Below are positions 35,878 through 44,910 of a stretch of 64,000 nucleotides of DNA, piece by piece. The stretch is from CBDDBH01 sp965225625. GTDB lineage: Bacteria; Pseudomonadota; Gammaproteobacteria; JADZEE01. The notes beneath the pieces were generated by a model. That model saw only the letters and a list, made by a program, of their open reading frames with translations, had not been told where the DNA came from and did not search any database. Numbering within the stretch: the stretch's first letter is position 1; each line of letters opens with the position of its first letter. The stretch covers positions 1-64,000 of the forward strand of contig CBDDBH010000030.1 of NCBI GenBank assembly GCA_965225625.1, written 5' to 3'. The position numbers and the translations under genes are program-made.

Positions 35878-36154
35878 GAAAGAATTGGATTAGCGGAACC
35901 ACGATCTGCCATGCAACCACAAGTCTCCCTTTAACGGTAATCGTCCTATCTGCATATTCAAACTCACCGAACCGGCATTCAATCTCGGACACTGCAGCAA
36001 GTTCCTTCTCAACGAACTCAGAAAGAGTCTCCAAATGCCCTTCGACAGCGTAGCTGCACATTTCAGGGGCTGGAAATTTGGGGAGTTCGTAGATTAAAAC
36101 GACGTCGGCAAGAACGGTTGTTTCGGGATCGGGCGAATTGCTTGAGTTCGCCAT
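35858..36154 (-). CDS. hypothetical protein
   Basis: A 98-residue frame (VVLIYELPKFPAPEMCSYAVEGHLETLSEF, given here in parts: LIYELPKFPAPEM, GHLETLSEFVEKEL) that looks like a small alpha/beta protein. No family is recognised. The C terminus (LVVAWQIVVPLIQFFLAERTP) is hydrophobic enough for a possible membrane helix. It may be co-transcribed with the smaller frame downstream. Confidence 0.45.
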   Translation of the reverse strand: MANSSNSPDPETTVLADVVLIYELPKFPAPEMCSYAVEGHLETLSEFVEKELAAVSEIECRFGEFEYADRTITVKGRLVVAWQIVVPLIQFFLAERTP

Positions 36155-36288
36155 GCCATTTTACATCGTCATCTGCCTGAGCCGCTTAGGGTGTCGTTAC
36201 ACTTGGTGGCCGACTGACAGCGCGATCTGGTTCGCTCATCTGTTACGCGCGGATTGCGCGATGACCTGTGACGTGCGCATGATTGGAA

Positions 36289-38061
36289 TTACCGCGCAGT
36301 GGAGGACTCGATAGCTCGAGCGTAGGCGGGGACGACGGATGTCCGTGGATCCAGTGGCGCGGGCTTGCCAAGGTAATAGCCTTGCGCAAAATCGACCCCA
36401 ATCGCCCGAAGTGCGTCGTATATGGCCTCGTCCTCCACCCATTCCGCAATCGTTTGCTTGCCTAGCGCATGTGCGACATCGTTCATCGAGCGCACGAGTG
36501 CGGCATCAACACTGTTTCTCGTCATATCCTTGACGAACACTCCATCGATTTTTACAAAATCCACGGGCAGGCTTTTGAGATACGAAAAAGACGCCATGCC
36601 GGTGCCGAAATCATCGAGCGCGAACCGACATCCCAACTGACGAAAAACCTCCATAAACCGAATTGCCGCGTCCAGGTTGGCGACCGCTGCCGTCTCCGTG
36701 ATCTCGAAGCAGATCTTCTCGGGTACCACCGCCGGATCGTTCAGCTGCGATGTGAGGAAGCGCTCAAATTCAACGCTGATAAGCGATTGTGCCGACAAAT
36801 TGATCGAACACATCGTCACGTCCCGACTGCGCGTACCGTGAAAACATGCGGTGAGCGCCGTCTGCACGACCCAGTTGTCGAGCTGCTCAGCCAGTCCATA
36901 GCGCTCAACCACAGACAACAAGGGGCCTGGTGCGGTGGGTGCTTCAGTGCCCGAGTCGAGTCGCAGCAAGATCTCAAAATGACTCAGCTGCGTTTCAGTA
37001 CTCGACTGAGCAAGGGGTTTAATGGGCTGAAAATAGAGCGTGAACGCATCGTTCTGTAAAGCGTAGTTAACTTCTAATAAGGTTCTGTAATCAGCATGTC
37101 GTTCCTGCATGCCTCGATCGTCTGCCGTCATGATGTGGACCCGATTGCCACCGTTGCGCCTAGCTAGCTGACTCGCGACTTCACATTGCTCCAATAGTTC
37201 ATCAACACTCGCCGAGTCACCGTCAATAGCCACGACACCGATGCTCGCCTGTACTACAAACAAACCCGGGCAGCGGTCGACTTGAAGGGTATTAAGGGCA
37301 GCCCGCACCTTGTTTGCGACCCGTATAGCAGCCGGGAGTGGTCCATTTTCTAGCAAGATGATGAACTCGTCATCACCCAGACGAGCCACACAGTCACTTC
37401 CACGTACCTGTTCGCGCAGGACATCAGCAACACGTCCAAGGAGGCGATCTCCTTCAGCACTGCCAAGCGTGCTGTTAACGACTTGAAAGTGATCAAGGTC
37501 CAAGTAACAAATCGAATGCGTCTGCGCTGGAAGATCCGTGGCCGCCAGCAATTCACCCAACTGCCACACGAGCGCTTCACGATTGAGCAGATCAGTAATG
37601 GGATCACGGGTAAGTTTCCGAGAGAGTTCACCGATTGTGCCTGTCGCTTGCCCAAACTGTTGCTTGCTCAACAGATGACCTCGCATCCTGGCGGTAAATA
37701 GCGCCGCCTTGATTGGTTTTGTCACATAATCGTTGGCGCCCTGCTCGAACGGGTTTGCCGTGTGATCCGACTCTTGGGTTGTCGATAACATGACAACCGG
37801 TAGCTCCAGCCGCGAGTAGTGTGCCCTGATCCGGCGCAACACGGCCCAACCGTTCACTCCGGACATTAATATGTCGAGGATAACCAAATCGAATGGCTGG
37901 CTTTCAATCGCCGCAAGAGCAGCGGCGCCATTCGCCGCTTCGACAACTTCCCAATTGTCATGCTTCAGCGCGGCGCCGACGGTGCCTCGTACTGTCTGCT
38001 GATCATCGACGACGAGAACGCGTGGCAGGCCGACGCCCAGGACACCCGGTTGCTCGTTCAT
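36289..38061 (-). CDS. REC-GGDEF-EAL response regulator
   Basis: A 590-residue c-di-GMP regulator. Residues about 12-130 are a receiver (VLVVDDQQTV, phospho-acceptor Asp in VILDILMSG, YVTKPI). Residues about 150-315 are a GGDEF domain whose signature reads GDDEF, which may reduce cyclase activity. Residues about 335-580 are an EAL domain with EIL in place of EAL but the catalytic FEITET, DDFGTG, KIDGVFV and AEWVED motifs kept, so phosphodiesterase activity is plausible. ATG 38061 lies 8 bases after the stop of the HExxH gene, supporting this start over the longer frame and indicating co-transcription. Confidence 0.9.
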   Translation of the reverse strand: MNEQPGVLGVGLPRVLVVDDQQTVRGTVGAALKHDNWEVVEAANGAAALAAIESQPFDLVILDILMSGVNGWAVLRRIRAHYSRLELPVVMLSTTQESDHTANPFEQGANDYVTKPIKAALFTARMRGHLLSKQQFGQATGTIGELSRKLTRDPITDLLNREALVWQLGELLAATDLPAQTHSICYLDLDHFQVVNSTLGSAEGDRLLGRVADVLREQVRGSDCVARLGDDEFIILLENGPLPAAIRVANKVRAALNTLQVDRCPGLFVVQASIGVVAIDGDSASVDELLEQCEVASQLARRNGGNRVHIMTADDRGMQERHADYRTLLEVNYALQNDAFTLYFQPIKPLAQSSTETQLSHFEILLRLDSGTEAPTAPGPLLSVVERYGLAEQLDNWVVQTALTACFHGTRSRDVTMCSINLSAQSLISVEFERFLTSQLNDPAVVPEKICFEITETAAVANLDAAIRFMEVFRQLGCRFALDDFGTGMASFSYLKSLPVDFVKIDGVFVKDMTRNSVDAALVRSMNDVAHALGKQTIAEWVEDEAIYDALRAIGVDFAQGYYLGKPAPLDPRTSVVPAYARAIESSTAR

Positions 38062-38068
38062 AGCGCTT

Positions 38069-38539
38069 TCAACAGGTGCCTGTGAGGCTGAAGTTTCCAG
38101 GCGTGGCATTTTGGGCGGCGATCTGATCAGTTGTCGCCCCTGGGGACTCCATCGGCGCCAGCGCCTGGCGGATCCGTTGCTGTTGCACGTAGCGCGCTTC
38201 CAGTTGATAGGCAAGTGGCTCTAGCGTGTCTATGGGTTGATGTTTTAGGTCCGTCTGGTATTGCAGGTAATGGACCAGCTCGTGAAGCAATATGGCCCTG
38301 CCCTCAATACGTGCCAAATCAATCGTATTGCTTAGATACACGGACTCGTCCTCATAGTTGTAGAGACCGAGCACCTTACAGTTACCGATCGGCAAGTCGG
38401 CTACAGTTCGGTGAGGAAACGCCAACGCAATAAGATCGCCTTTGGACACAACTGCAACGTCGGGGATAAATTCGGGATTGTATTGAAGCGCGGAAGTGTT
38501 GCTTATCCACACCAGTAAGCCGATGACCATTTCTTTCAT
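38069..38539 (-). CDS. small exported HExxH protein (DUF6647-like)
   Basis: A 156-residue protein with a hydrophobic N terminus (residues 1-18, likely signal peptide). His86-Glu-Leu-Val-His90 (LLHELVHYLQYQTDL) gives a zinc-metallopeptidase-type motif, and DTLEPLAYQLEARYV follows with a possible third ligand Glu. This pattern resembles proteins annotated as DUF6647. It is the first gene of a two-gene unit with the REC-GGDEF-EAL regulator, 7 bases apart. Activity unproven. Confidence 0.75.
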   Translation of the reverse strand: MKEMVIGLLVWISNTSALQYNPEFIPDVAVVSKGDLIALAFPHRTVADLPIGNCKVLGLYNYEDESVYLSNTIDLARIEGRAILLHELVHYLQYQTDLKHQPIDTLEPLAYQLEARYVQQQRIRQALAPMESPGATTDQIAAQNATPGNFSLTGTC

Positions 38540-38960
38540 CGCCTATCACCTGATCGAGGAACAGATCTAAACTTTAGCGTGTACTCTGCGGCAGTGCGTC
38601 GTGCAATTGATGTATCTTTTGACCTAATCGCTGTGAATACAGCAATACGCCAATTGGCGTAGCCGCAACTACAATTGAAGCTCTAATGCGCACTCTCATC
38701 TGCCGTCCGTTACCTCAGCCCAGGAATAGCGTAAGCGCCACGCATATTTGGAAACCTCTCACGCGGATGAAGGCGCATCATCCCGTGAATTCACAACTGA
38801 CTGAAGATGCTTTGGCAGTCGTTGCTTGAATGCTCTTCGCGCGATCAGCGGTGCCGGCAGATCTGTTTCGTTGATGACGCTAGTGCACAGGCGAAACCCC
38901 GACCTACACCATGTGAAGTAGGTCCTGTCAGGTTGCCGCCGGATCGCCGACAATTAACTC
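38540..38960. other. intergenic region, nothing recognised
   Basis: No gene, RNA or repeat could be identified. The right end abuts an IS6-type transposase remnant, so part of this stretch may be the old end of that element. Confidence 0.4.
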
Positions 38961-39279
38961 ATGACAGAGACTCCTGATTATCGCGGATACCGATTCCCCC
39001 CTGGAATCATTGCACCGGCGGTGTGGCTCTATCATCGTTTCACCCTCAGCTTTCGCGATGCCGAAGATCTGTTAGCGGAACGCGCACGAGCCAACGCGGG
39101 AACAAGAAAGGCAGCTGCGCGGGTTTCGCTCGGATGGTCAAGCCCAGCGTTTTCTACGTGTGCATAGCCAGTGCAACAATCTGTTTCGCCTCGGTCGTCA
39201 TCTCCTGAATGCAGAGAACTATCGTGAACTACGATCTAGAGCGTTTCGGATTTGGTCGCAGGTGACCTGCGCCTACTGA
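38961..39279 (+). mobile_element. IS6-family transposase remnant with internal deletion
   Basis: The first part reads YRGYRFPPGIIAPAVWLYHR and FRDAEDLLAERA, the N terminus of IS6/IS26-type transposases. Near 39120 the frame shifts and the sequence becomes the C terminus (SDGQAQRFLRVHSQCNNLFR, ending in a stop at 39277-39279). The whole DDE core is gone. It is therefore a deleted, inactive copy of about 320 bases. Confidence 0.8.
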
Positions 39280-39418
39280 ACAACGAAGGCGCTTCATGCG
39301 CCAAACGATCTGTCATACGCACTACAACCTGACAAACCCTTCGGCATTATTTAACCAAATTTGCGTCTGTTACCGGATGTGTTAACGAGCTTGTCCCTAA
39401 CCTTGCGAAGGTAGAAGA

Positions 39419-40621
39419 ATGATGAATACACGAGCAACTACGGAAACTCGGTCCGCGTCGGAACTAATGGCCGCAGCAAAGAGCCTGCGACCACTCATCG
39501 AAGCGAAGGCCGAGGAAGCCGAACAACTCACGCACATGCACGACGATGTGGTCGCTGCGATGATGCAGGCGGGACTGTATAAGCTGCTTTTTCCGAAATC
39601 ATTAGGTGGCGCCGAGTTGACCCTGGTTGAATCCATGCGGATCAACGAAGAAGTCACGATCGCCGACGGCTCCACCGGCTGGTGTTTGATGGTGGGGAAC
39701 ATCACGCTCAACAACGCTGGCGCCTATTTGCCCGACGCAGGCATCGATCGGATTTTTGCAAATGGCAGCGACATGGTCCTCGCCGGTCAGGGGATCCCCA
39801 ATGGTTTTGCCAGAGAAGTCGATGGTGGCTATCAAATTCGGGGCAATTGGCGCTATGCGAGCGGCGTTTTCCATGCGGAGTATATTCATACTGGCTGCGT
39901 CCTCATGGACGGTGAGAATCCGGTACTCGACAGCAAGGGTAATCCGGAACTCGTGCTTTGCCACTTATCCAAGGCGGAGGTCGATGTAGTCGAGAACTGG
40001 GACACCATCGGTTTGCGGGCCACCGGCAGTTACGACTATTCCATCAGGGATAAATTTGTGCCCAAGGACATGACCTACCAGTATATCGATACACCGGTCA
40101 TGCGCGGCGGTCCCATGTACCGGATCGGAATCGTCGGTTGGACCTCCTGGGGCCACACGGCATTTGCGTTGGGGATCGGGCGCCGAACACTGGATGAACT
40201 TGCTGTTATTGCCAGAACCAAGCGGAACGTTTTTGGTCTGATCGGCGAAGGTCCAAGCTTTGCGGAGAAATTCGCGCTCGCGGAGGCTAAGTACCGATCG
40301 GTACGCGCGTTTTGTTATGAGGTGTGGAACGATTTAGATGAGGCGATGGCTCGCGATGAATATCCGTCGCTGGAACATATTGCGATGATCCGTTTGGCTA
40401 TGCGCTATCTGCACGAAGTAGCGTCTGAAATCACGACTTTCGCATATCGTTCTGGGGGAGGGGTAAGTCTCAGACCCAGTGTGCTGCAACGATGTTACCG
40501 TGATCTGCACGCGGGTACGCAGCATATTTTGCTATCCGATCAGATCGCTCAAGATTGTGGCAAGGTGTTGATGGGGATGACCGACGACGGCGCTCAATGG
40601 TCCATCCTCGGTCTAAAGTAA
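39419..40621 (+). CDS. acyl-CoA dehydrogenase-fold flavoprotein (HsaA-like monooxygenase group)
   Basis: A 400-residue protein of the acyl-CoA dehydrogenase superfamily. It shows ADGSTGWCLMVG, GGYQIRGNWRYASGVFHAEY (substrate/flavin loop) and WDTIGLRATGSYDYSIRD, and lacks the classical catalytic Glu motif. This points to the group of flavin-dependent hydroxylases (class D, HsaA/HpaH-like) rather than true dehydrogenases, which would need a separate flavin reductase. C-terminal helices end with DLHAGTQHILLSDQ. GAAGGTAGAAG precedes the ATG. It is flanked by IS remnants on both sides and no reductase gene is adjacent. Confidence 0.87.
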   Translation: MMNTRATTETRSASELMAAAKSLRPLIEAKAEEAEQLTHMHDDVVAAMMQAGLYKLLFPKSLGGAELTLVESMRINEEVTIADGSTGWCLMVGNITLNNAGAYLPDAGIDRIFANGSDMVLAGQGIPNGFAREVDGGYQIRGNWRYASGVFHAEYIHTGCVLMDGENPVLDSKGNPELVLCHLSKAEVDVVENWDTIGLRATGSYDYSIRDKFVPKDMTYQYIDTPVMRGGPMYRIGIVGWTSWGHTAFALGIGRRTLDELAVIARTKRNVFGLIGEGPSFAEKFALAEAKYRSVRAFCYEVWNDLDEAMARDEYPSLEHIAMIRLAMRYLHEVASEITTFAYRSGGGVSLRPSVLQRCYRDLHAGTQHILLSDQIAQDCGKVLMGMTDDGAQWSILGLK

Positions 40622-40702
40622 AACACTACACTTAAATTGGAGGTGTAAAATTGTGAGTGGCGAATTACGAATACTCGCGGCGACCTAACGTATTAATTTG
40701 CT

Positions 40703-40830
40703 TGAAGGGCGCAAAAACGTCATCTGAGCTTAAGCAGCCATTCGATAGACGTGATGCAATCCGCCCAATATCGGTCCAGCAATAATCTGGCCGACTGATC
40801 CTCGATCGGACTCCGCCCGGCTGGCAGCTA
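40703..40830 (-). mobile_element. end fragment of the 49-kb IS type
   Basis: This stretch matches 49288-49405, the left terminus plus the transposase C-terminal codons of the complete element at 49288-50433. It includes the 16-base terminal sequence TGAAGGGCGCAAAAAC in near-complete form. The matching next portion of the element is found at 41620-41817, on the far side of the redoxin gene. Confidence 0.8.
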
Positions 40831-40856
40831 CAAACACCGGATGCTACGCTTACTCA

Positions 40857-41609
40857 ATGCTTCTTTTGATCTCCGCCATACTCGTCTTAGCCCCGTTAGG
40901 CGTAGTAATCATCAATATCATGGGCTCGCCGGCCGAATTGCATTTCGGCTTTGAGCAAATGATTCACGCGCGCACGCCCTGGCTATTGCTGGGCAGTCTC
41001 GGTTTGGGCGGCTTGCTCGGTGTTGCAACCCTGATCAAGAAATGGTCGTGGGGAGCGTTCAGTGTCGTTGCGGTGGAGTTACTGATCGTGGCTGCGCTGT
41101 CGTTCATGTTCATGGGCATGAGCAAGCTTCCGGAGCATCCGCTAGGCGTTGCCCAGGGCGATGCGTTTCCCGCATATACGTTAACGGGTCACGACGGCCG
41201 CGAATACAGCACGCAGGCCGGTGAACCACGGCCGCGCGCCCTGTATATCTTTTACCGCGGCGACTGGTGACCCTTTTGCCGCGTCGAGCTGGTCCAGCTT
41301 GAGCAATATTATCAACGCATCACCGCGGCCGCGGTGGAACTGTATGCCGTCAGCGTCGATCCGCCGGAGGTTTCGGCCAAGTTGCGCGAACGGCTAAAAG
41401 CGAATTTTACATTCTTGAGTGACCCGGACGGAGTGTTGCTCGACGCCCTGAATATCCGCCACTCCGGCGGCCGCCAGGACGGCGCCGATATCGCATTTCC
41501 AACCGCCGTGTTAGTCGACGAAACAGGCAAAGTGCAGTGGACCTTCCAGTCCGACACCTTTCGCGAGCGCGCCAGGCCGGAAGACATCTTCGCCGCGTTC
41601 GACCGATAA
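40857..41609 (+). CDS. membrane redoxin (AhpC/TSA-like) selenoprotein, UGA = Sec138
   Basis: A single 250-codon frame interrupted only by TGA at 41268-41270. Residues 1-85 contain three membrane helices. The redoxin domain follows (GDAFPAYTLTG, LYIFYRGDW-U-PFC). In cysteine relatives this motif is GDWCPFC, so the UGA replaces exactly the catalytic Cys of a CxxC-type site, leaving U138-P-F-C141. Downstream the fold continues (AVELYAVSVDPPEVS, FTFLSDPDGVLL, FPTAVLVDETGKVQW). A SECIS-like hairpin lies 13 bases after the UGA. I therefore annotate a selenoprotein thiol reductase or peroxidase at the membrane. A plain nonsense mutation is the alternative. The gene sits between two pieces of one insertion sequence. 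Confidence 0.82.
41284..41302 (+). promoter_or_regulatory. putative bacterial SECIS element
   Basis: The stem TCGAGCTG (41284-41291) pairs with CAGCTTGA (41295-41302), 8 bp with one G-U, closing on a GTC loop (GGTCC if the last pair opens). The loop begins about 21 bases after the UGA. Bacterial SECIS elements sit immediately after the UGA with a G/U in a small apical loop, and the E. coli fdhF element has a similar GGUC loop at a similar distance (family knowledge). Confidence 0.65.
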
Positions 41610-41619
41610 GTCCCTCGTT

Positions 41620-41817
41620 GCCCGCTGCCCTAAACTTCGGTGCGGACGCCACCGATTGTAATAGGCCGTGTATTCGTTCAGGAGGATTTGCAGATGTCGA
41701 TGTCCAAATACAAAGACGTGATCCAGACACTCCGCCCTCACCGTTCGTATCCACCGCTCAGCAATGGCGTTGGCTTTCGGTGCTTTCACCGGTGTCCGGA
41801 TCTGCCGAATTCCTAAA
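41620..41817 (-). mobile_element. internal fragment of the 49-kb IS type
   Basis: The sequence matches 49418-49615 of the complete IS. On the minus strand it reads IRTPVKAPKANAIAERWIRT and YYNRWRPHRSLGQRA, the end of the DDE transposase with its catalytic Glu. It breaks off abruptly near 41817. With 40703-40830 it represents one element split by about 790 bases holding the redoxin gene. Confidence 0.8.
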
Positions 41818-41892
41818 CTGTCCACCCTAAGCATAAGATGTGCGTCCTCAAAATTCGTCCTCATTGATTTCATTGTAGTTTTTCTGCGAGCC

Positions 41893-42032
41893 CTGTGGTT
41901 CCTCAATTTTCATCCCAGCGAAGAGCTAAGCAGCAAACCGAATGTATTCGTGATGTAAACCCGTTCTATCCAAAAACTCGATCGAACGTCCTCAATTGTC
42001 GTAATCCATTGGTCGAGATGGACTGGTCACAT
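41893..42032. mobile_element. two IS end fragments in tandem
   Basis: Bases 41893-41957 resemble the terminal codons and end of the element at 43749-44356 (shared GTGGTTCCTCAATTTTCATC; minus-strand tail EYIRFAA). Bases 41960-42032 match the left end of the element at 51035-52214 (CCCGTTCTATCCAAAAACTC and onward). Neither carries a transposase. The stretch is a junction of independent insertion events. Confidence 0.75.
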
Positions 42033-42075
42033 GACGCGGGAACCATCGACCATCGGAATTGACCAATGAGTGATC

Positions 42076-42948
42076 ATGAACGATAAATCAGTGAGCACGA
42101 ATCCGGCGGTCACGCCTCGAGACATGAAGTGCATGGAGATCTGGGGCGGCACCCAGCGTACCGATGAAGTCATCGCGGTTCCAGGCATAGACGCGTGGGT
42201 GAGCGCCGAGCCGTATCAGGATCATGCCTATGGCGGGGACATTCACTATGTGTCGAGTTGCGGCCATGGGCTTGTAGCTCGCTTTAGCGTTTTGGACGTC
42301 TCCGGGCACGGTGACGAAGTTGGGCCGCTCGCGCATCGTGTGCGCGGACTCATGCGCAAGCACATAAATAAGCTGGATCAGACGCGTTTCGCGAGAACGC
42401 TGAATACCGAATTCAACGCGTTGGCTACGGGCGGCGTGTTCGCAACGGCGCTGCTGACGACGTACTACTCGCCCACGGATCACCTGGTAATTCTCAACGC
42501 CGGTCACCCGCGTCCCTTGTTGTATCGAGCGGGGACGGGACACTGGCAACTACTCGACAGCGAAACCGGAGAGCAGACGGAGCCGGATTTGAATCTGCCA
42601 CTGGGCATCGTCGCACCGACCGACTACGTGCAGTTCGCTATTAAGTTGGAAGTCGACGATATCGTCGTGTTGTATTCCGATGCCTTACTCGAAGCACCTG
42701 ACGGTGACGGAATACCGCTAGGGGAGAACGGTCTGCTGGCGGTCGCAGAGACAATCGAGGGAAATGACCCGCGCGCTTTCGGCGTCGCGCTTCGAGCAGC
42801 CGTATTTCACAACGTCGAGAACCCCCAGAGCCGTGATGACGTGACCGTCATCGTGTTGCACCACAATGGCGGGGATCCGCCGGATCAGACATTCGGCGAA
42901 CGTATGCGGACACTCGGTAGAATGATCGGCTTGATGCCGACGCATTAG
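42076..42948 (+). CDS. SpoIIE/RsbU-type PPM serine phosphatase
   Basis: A 290-residue cytosolic phosphatase of the PP2C SpoIIE group. Metal-binding and structural motifs visible are YGGDIHYV, FSVLDVSGHG (Asp), NAGHPRPLLYR, VVLYSDALLEAP (Asp) and SRDDVTVIVL (Asp). Such enzymes dephosphorylate anti-anti-sigma factors or similar partners. No STAS or HATPase partner gene lies nearby and no sensory domain precedes the catalytic domain, so its trigger is unknown. ATG 42076 is preferred over the GTG at 42070. It is isolated between IS debris and the carbonic anhydrase gene. Confidence 0.88.
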   Translation: MNDKSVSTNPAVTPRDMKCMEIWGGTQRTDEVIAVPGIDAWVSAEPYQDHAYGGDIHYVSSCGHGLVARFSVLDVSGHGDEVGPLAHRVRGLMRKHINKLDQTRFARTLNTEFNALATGGVFATALLTTYYSPTDHLVILNAGHPRPLLYRAGTGHWQLLDSETGEQTEPDLNLPLGIVAPTDYVQFAIKLEVDDIVVLYSDALLEAPDGDGIPLGENGLLAVAETIEGNDPRAFGVALRAAVFHNVENPQSRDDVTVIVLHHNGGDPPDQTFGERMRTLGRMIGLMPTH

Positions 42949-43121
42949 GGGGTCCGCGCGGAGGACGCCTTGGTGGATCGGAGCGACCTTGGGGTGCCGT
43001 ATTAGTCGCTCCTCCAGACGAAACGTCCGGCGGATCCGGGTATCGACCCCTCGGTAGACGGCCTAACCGAAGCTAAGGCGTCTCCGCAAAAGCCCGGGTT
43101 TAACAACTGGAGGACGAAGCG

Positions 43122-43706
43122 ATGCGTAAGGTGGTTGATGAAGTGCTAGCGGCTAACGCGGAATATGCTGCACGCTTTAATGAAAAGAGTAACCTTGCGA
43201 TGCCGCCGGGGAGACATTTTGCCATCCTCACGTGCATGGATGCGAGATTAGATCCTGCTAAATACGCGGGTTTGAGCGAGGGGGATGCGCATGTCATCCG
43301 CAACGCTGGCGGTAGAGCAAGCGACGATGCGATTAGGTCATTGGTGATCTCGTACAAGCTACTTCGGACGCGGGAGTGGTTTGTCATTCATCATACGGAT
43401 TGCGGAATGGAAACGTTTACGGACGATGTCATGCGCAAATTGTTAGCAACTAGCTTGAACACAGCCTCTGTAGATGAGAGCGGATGGCATGATCCGGGCG
43501 GCGGTCCCGGTTCAACGGAAGGCAGCTATATTGATTGGTTAACGATCTCAGATAATGCTAAGAGTGTGGTCGAGGATGTTCAGCGCATTAAAACCCATCC
43601 CCTGGTTCCACCTGAGATCCCGATATATGGCTATATCTATGACGTAAAGACCGGGAAGCTCCTAGAAATCGCCGATGCCACCGCCGCTGGCAAAGCCGCA
43701 ACTTAG
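43122..43706 (+). CDS. beta-class carbonic anhydrase
   Basis: A 194-residue zinc enzyme interconverting CO2 and bicarbonate. The ligands are clear: Cys38 in LTCMDARLD with Asp40 and Arg42 as the usual dyad, and His91 with Cys94 in IHHTDCG. The short length and sequence (HVIRNAGGRASDDAIRSLVIS) place it in the compact type-II/archaeal-like beta group. GGAGGACG before the ATG is a strong ribosome site. It appears monocistronic, followed closely by an IS fragment. Confidence 0.92.
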   Translation: MRKVVDEVLAANAEYAARFNEKSNLAMPPGRHFAILTCMDARLDPAKYAGLSEGDAHVIRNAGGRASDDAIRSLVISYKLLRTREWFVIHHTDCGMETFTDDVMRKLLATSLNTASVDESGWHDPGGGPGSTEGSYIDWLTISDNAKSVVEDVQRIKTHPLVPPEIPIYGYIYDVKTGKLLEIADATAAGKAAT

Positions 43707-43748
43707 ATTCAACTTTTGTGATTCTTCCCATCGGCGGTTAGTGGGCGT

Positions 43749-44356
43749 TGTGGTTCCTCAATTTTCATCCGTAAACAGACCTAGGCTGCCAGCCGAATAT
43801 ATTCATGACGTAAACCACCGACCCGCGGTAATCCAACTACCCTACCCTCACACGGTCGCTGTACCGTTCGCTCCTGCGGTGCATCCTTTCCCAGCGATAG
43901 ATGGGTCCGCGTGCCGTTGTAGTAGCGAACGTATCGCTTCATCATCCGCCTCAAATGCCGTTCCCCGAGAATGATGACGTGATCGAGGATCTCTCGCCTG
44001 ATAGATCCGATCACTCGCTCTGCATACGCGTTCTGCCACGGCGACCGCAGTGCTGTCAGTACTTCTTCTACACCCAACGCTGAGGCTTGCCGAGAGAATT
44101 TTCTGCCGTATCTTTGGTCACGATCCCGGAGCACGTAGCCAGGCGTTTTGCCCTCACCGATGGTTCCCGACAGTTGTCGCGCTGTCCACATCGCCGTAGG
44201 GTGCGCGGTCACATTGAAACGGATTATCCGCCGACGCTCATGGCTTAGTATCACCAACACGAATAAGACTCGGAACGTTGCTGAAGGCACGGTGAAGAAA
44301 TCCCCGAAGGCGACAATCGCATAGATTCCGCGAAGCGGCCATTCGTTGCCAACCAA
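43749..44356 (-). mobile_element. IS transposase fragment (integrase core)
   Basis: The minus-strand frame 43781-44356 (191 residues) contains the DDE core: an FFTVPSATFRVLFVLVILSH strand region in place of the first Asp block, YVLRDRDQRYG with the second Asp, and SPWQNAYAERVIGSIRREIL with the catalytic Glu, ending EYIRLAA. The N-terminal helix-turn-helix half is missing, so it is truncated. A shorter relative with the same tail is at 59813-60205. Confidence 0.82.
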
Positions 44357-44517
44357 GGTAGTCGTTGATTTTAGAAATTCAGTCCGTACTATTCATTACT
44401 AAGGTGCTGCAATTAGTACATCGGAAAATCAGTTCGATCTAATTGTCAAAAATGCAACCGACGTTTAGGTTCTCGAAATGTAGTGTATGTACAAATCAGT
44501 ATGGTGAGGGATACACA

Positions 44518-44910
44518 GTGGAACGATCTTTTTGTTTTTTCATGATGGCCGTAATTATTACTGTTTGTGCGTCTTGTACGGAAACTGACTCCACGGCTCC
44601 CAACGTCATCGAAACCTTTCCCGTTAGCGGAAGTACCGATGTTGATCCGTCGATAAGGGAAATCTCAGCTACGTTTGATGAACCAATGACAGACGGAAAC
44701 TGGTCATGGGCGCACACTAACAAGAGTAAATTTCCGGAAATGAGCGGTCAGCCATACTATAAGCCGGGGCTCACTGAGAATATTTTGCCCGTAAATTTGG
44801 AGTCCAATAAAGAGTATGAAATTTGGATAAATAGTGAAAAATTCCAGAATTTTAAGGATCAAGCTGGGAATTCCGCTACCCCGTTTAGGCTGGTGTTCAA
44901 AACTAAATGA
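44518..44910 (+). CDS. Ig-like (Big_5 type) lipoprotein
   Basis: A 130-residue exported protein. The N terminus is hydrophobic and ends in CASC, a plausible lipobox with Cys about 20. The rest is one bacterial Ig-like domain of the Big_5 kind: FPVSGSTDVDPSIREISATF, DEPMTDGNWSW, LESNKEYEIWINS and FKDQAGNSATPFRLVFKT. Such domains are structural modules of surface proteins. GTG 44518 with GAGG upstream is chosen over longer starts. The base composition is more A/T-rich than its neighbours, suggesting separate origin. Confidence 0.78.
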   Translation: MERSFCFFMMAVIITVCASCTETDSTAPNVIETFPVSGSTDVDPSIREISATFDEPMTDGNWSWAHTNKSKFPEMSGQPYYKPGLTENILPVNLESNKEYEIWINSEKFQNFKDQAGNSATPFRLVFKTK

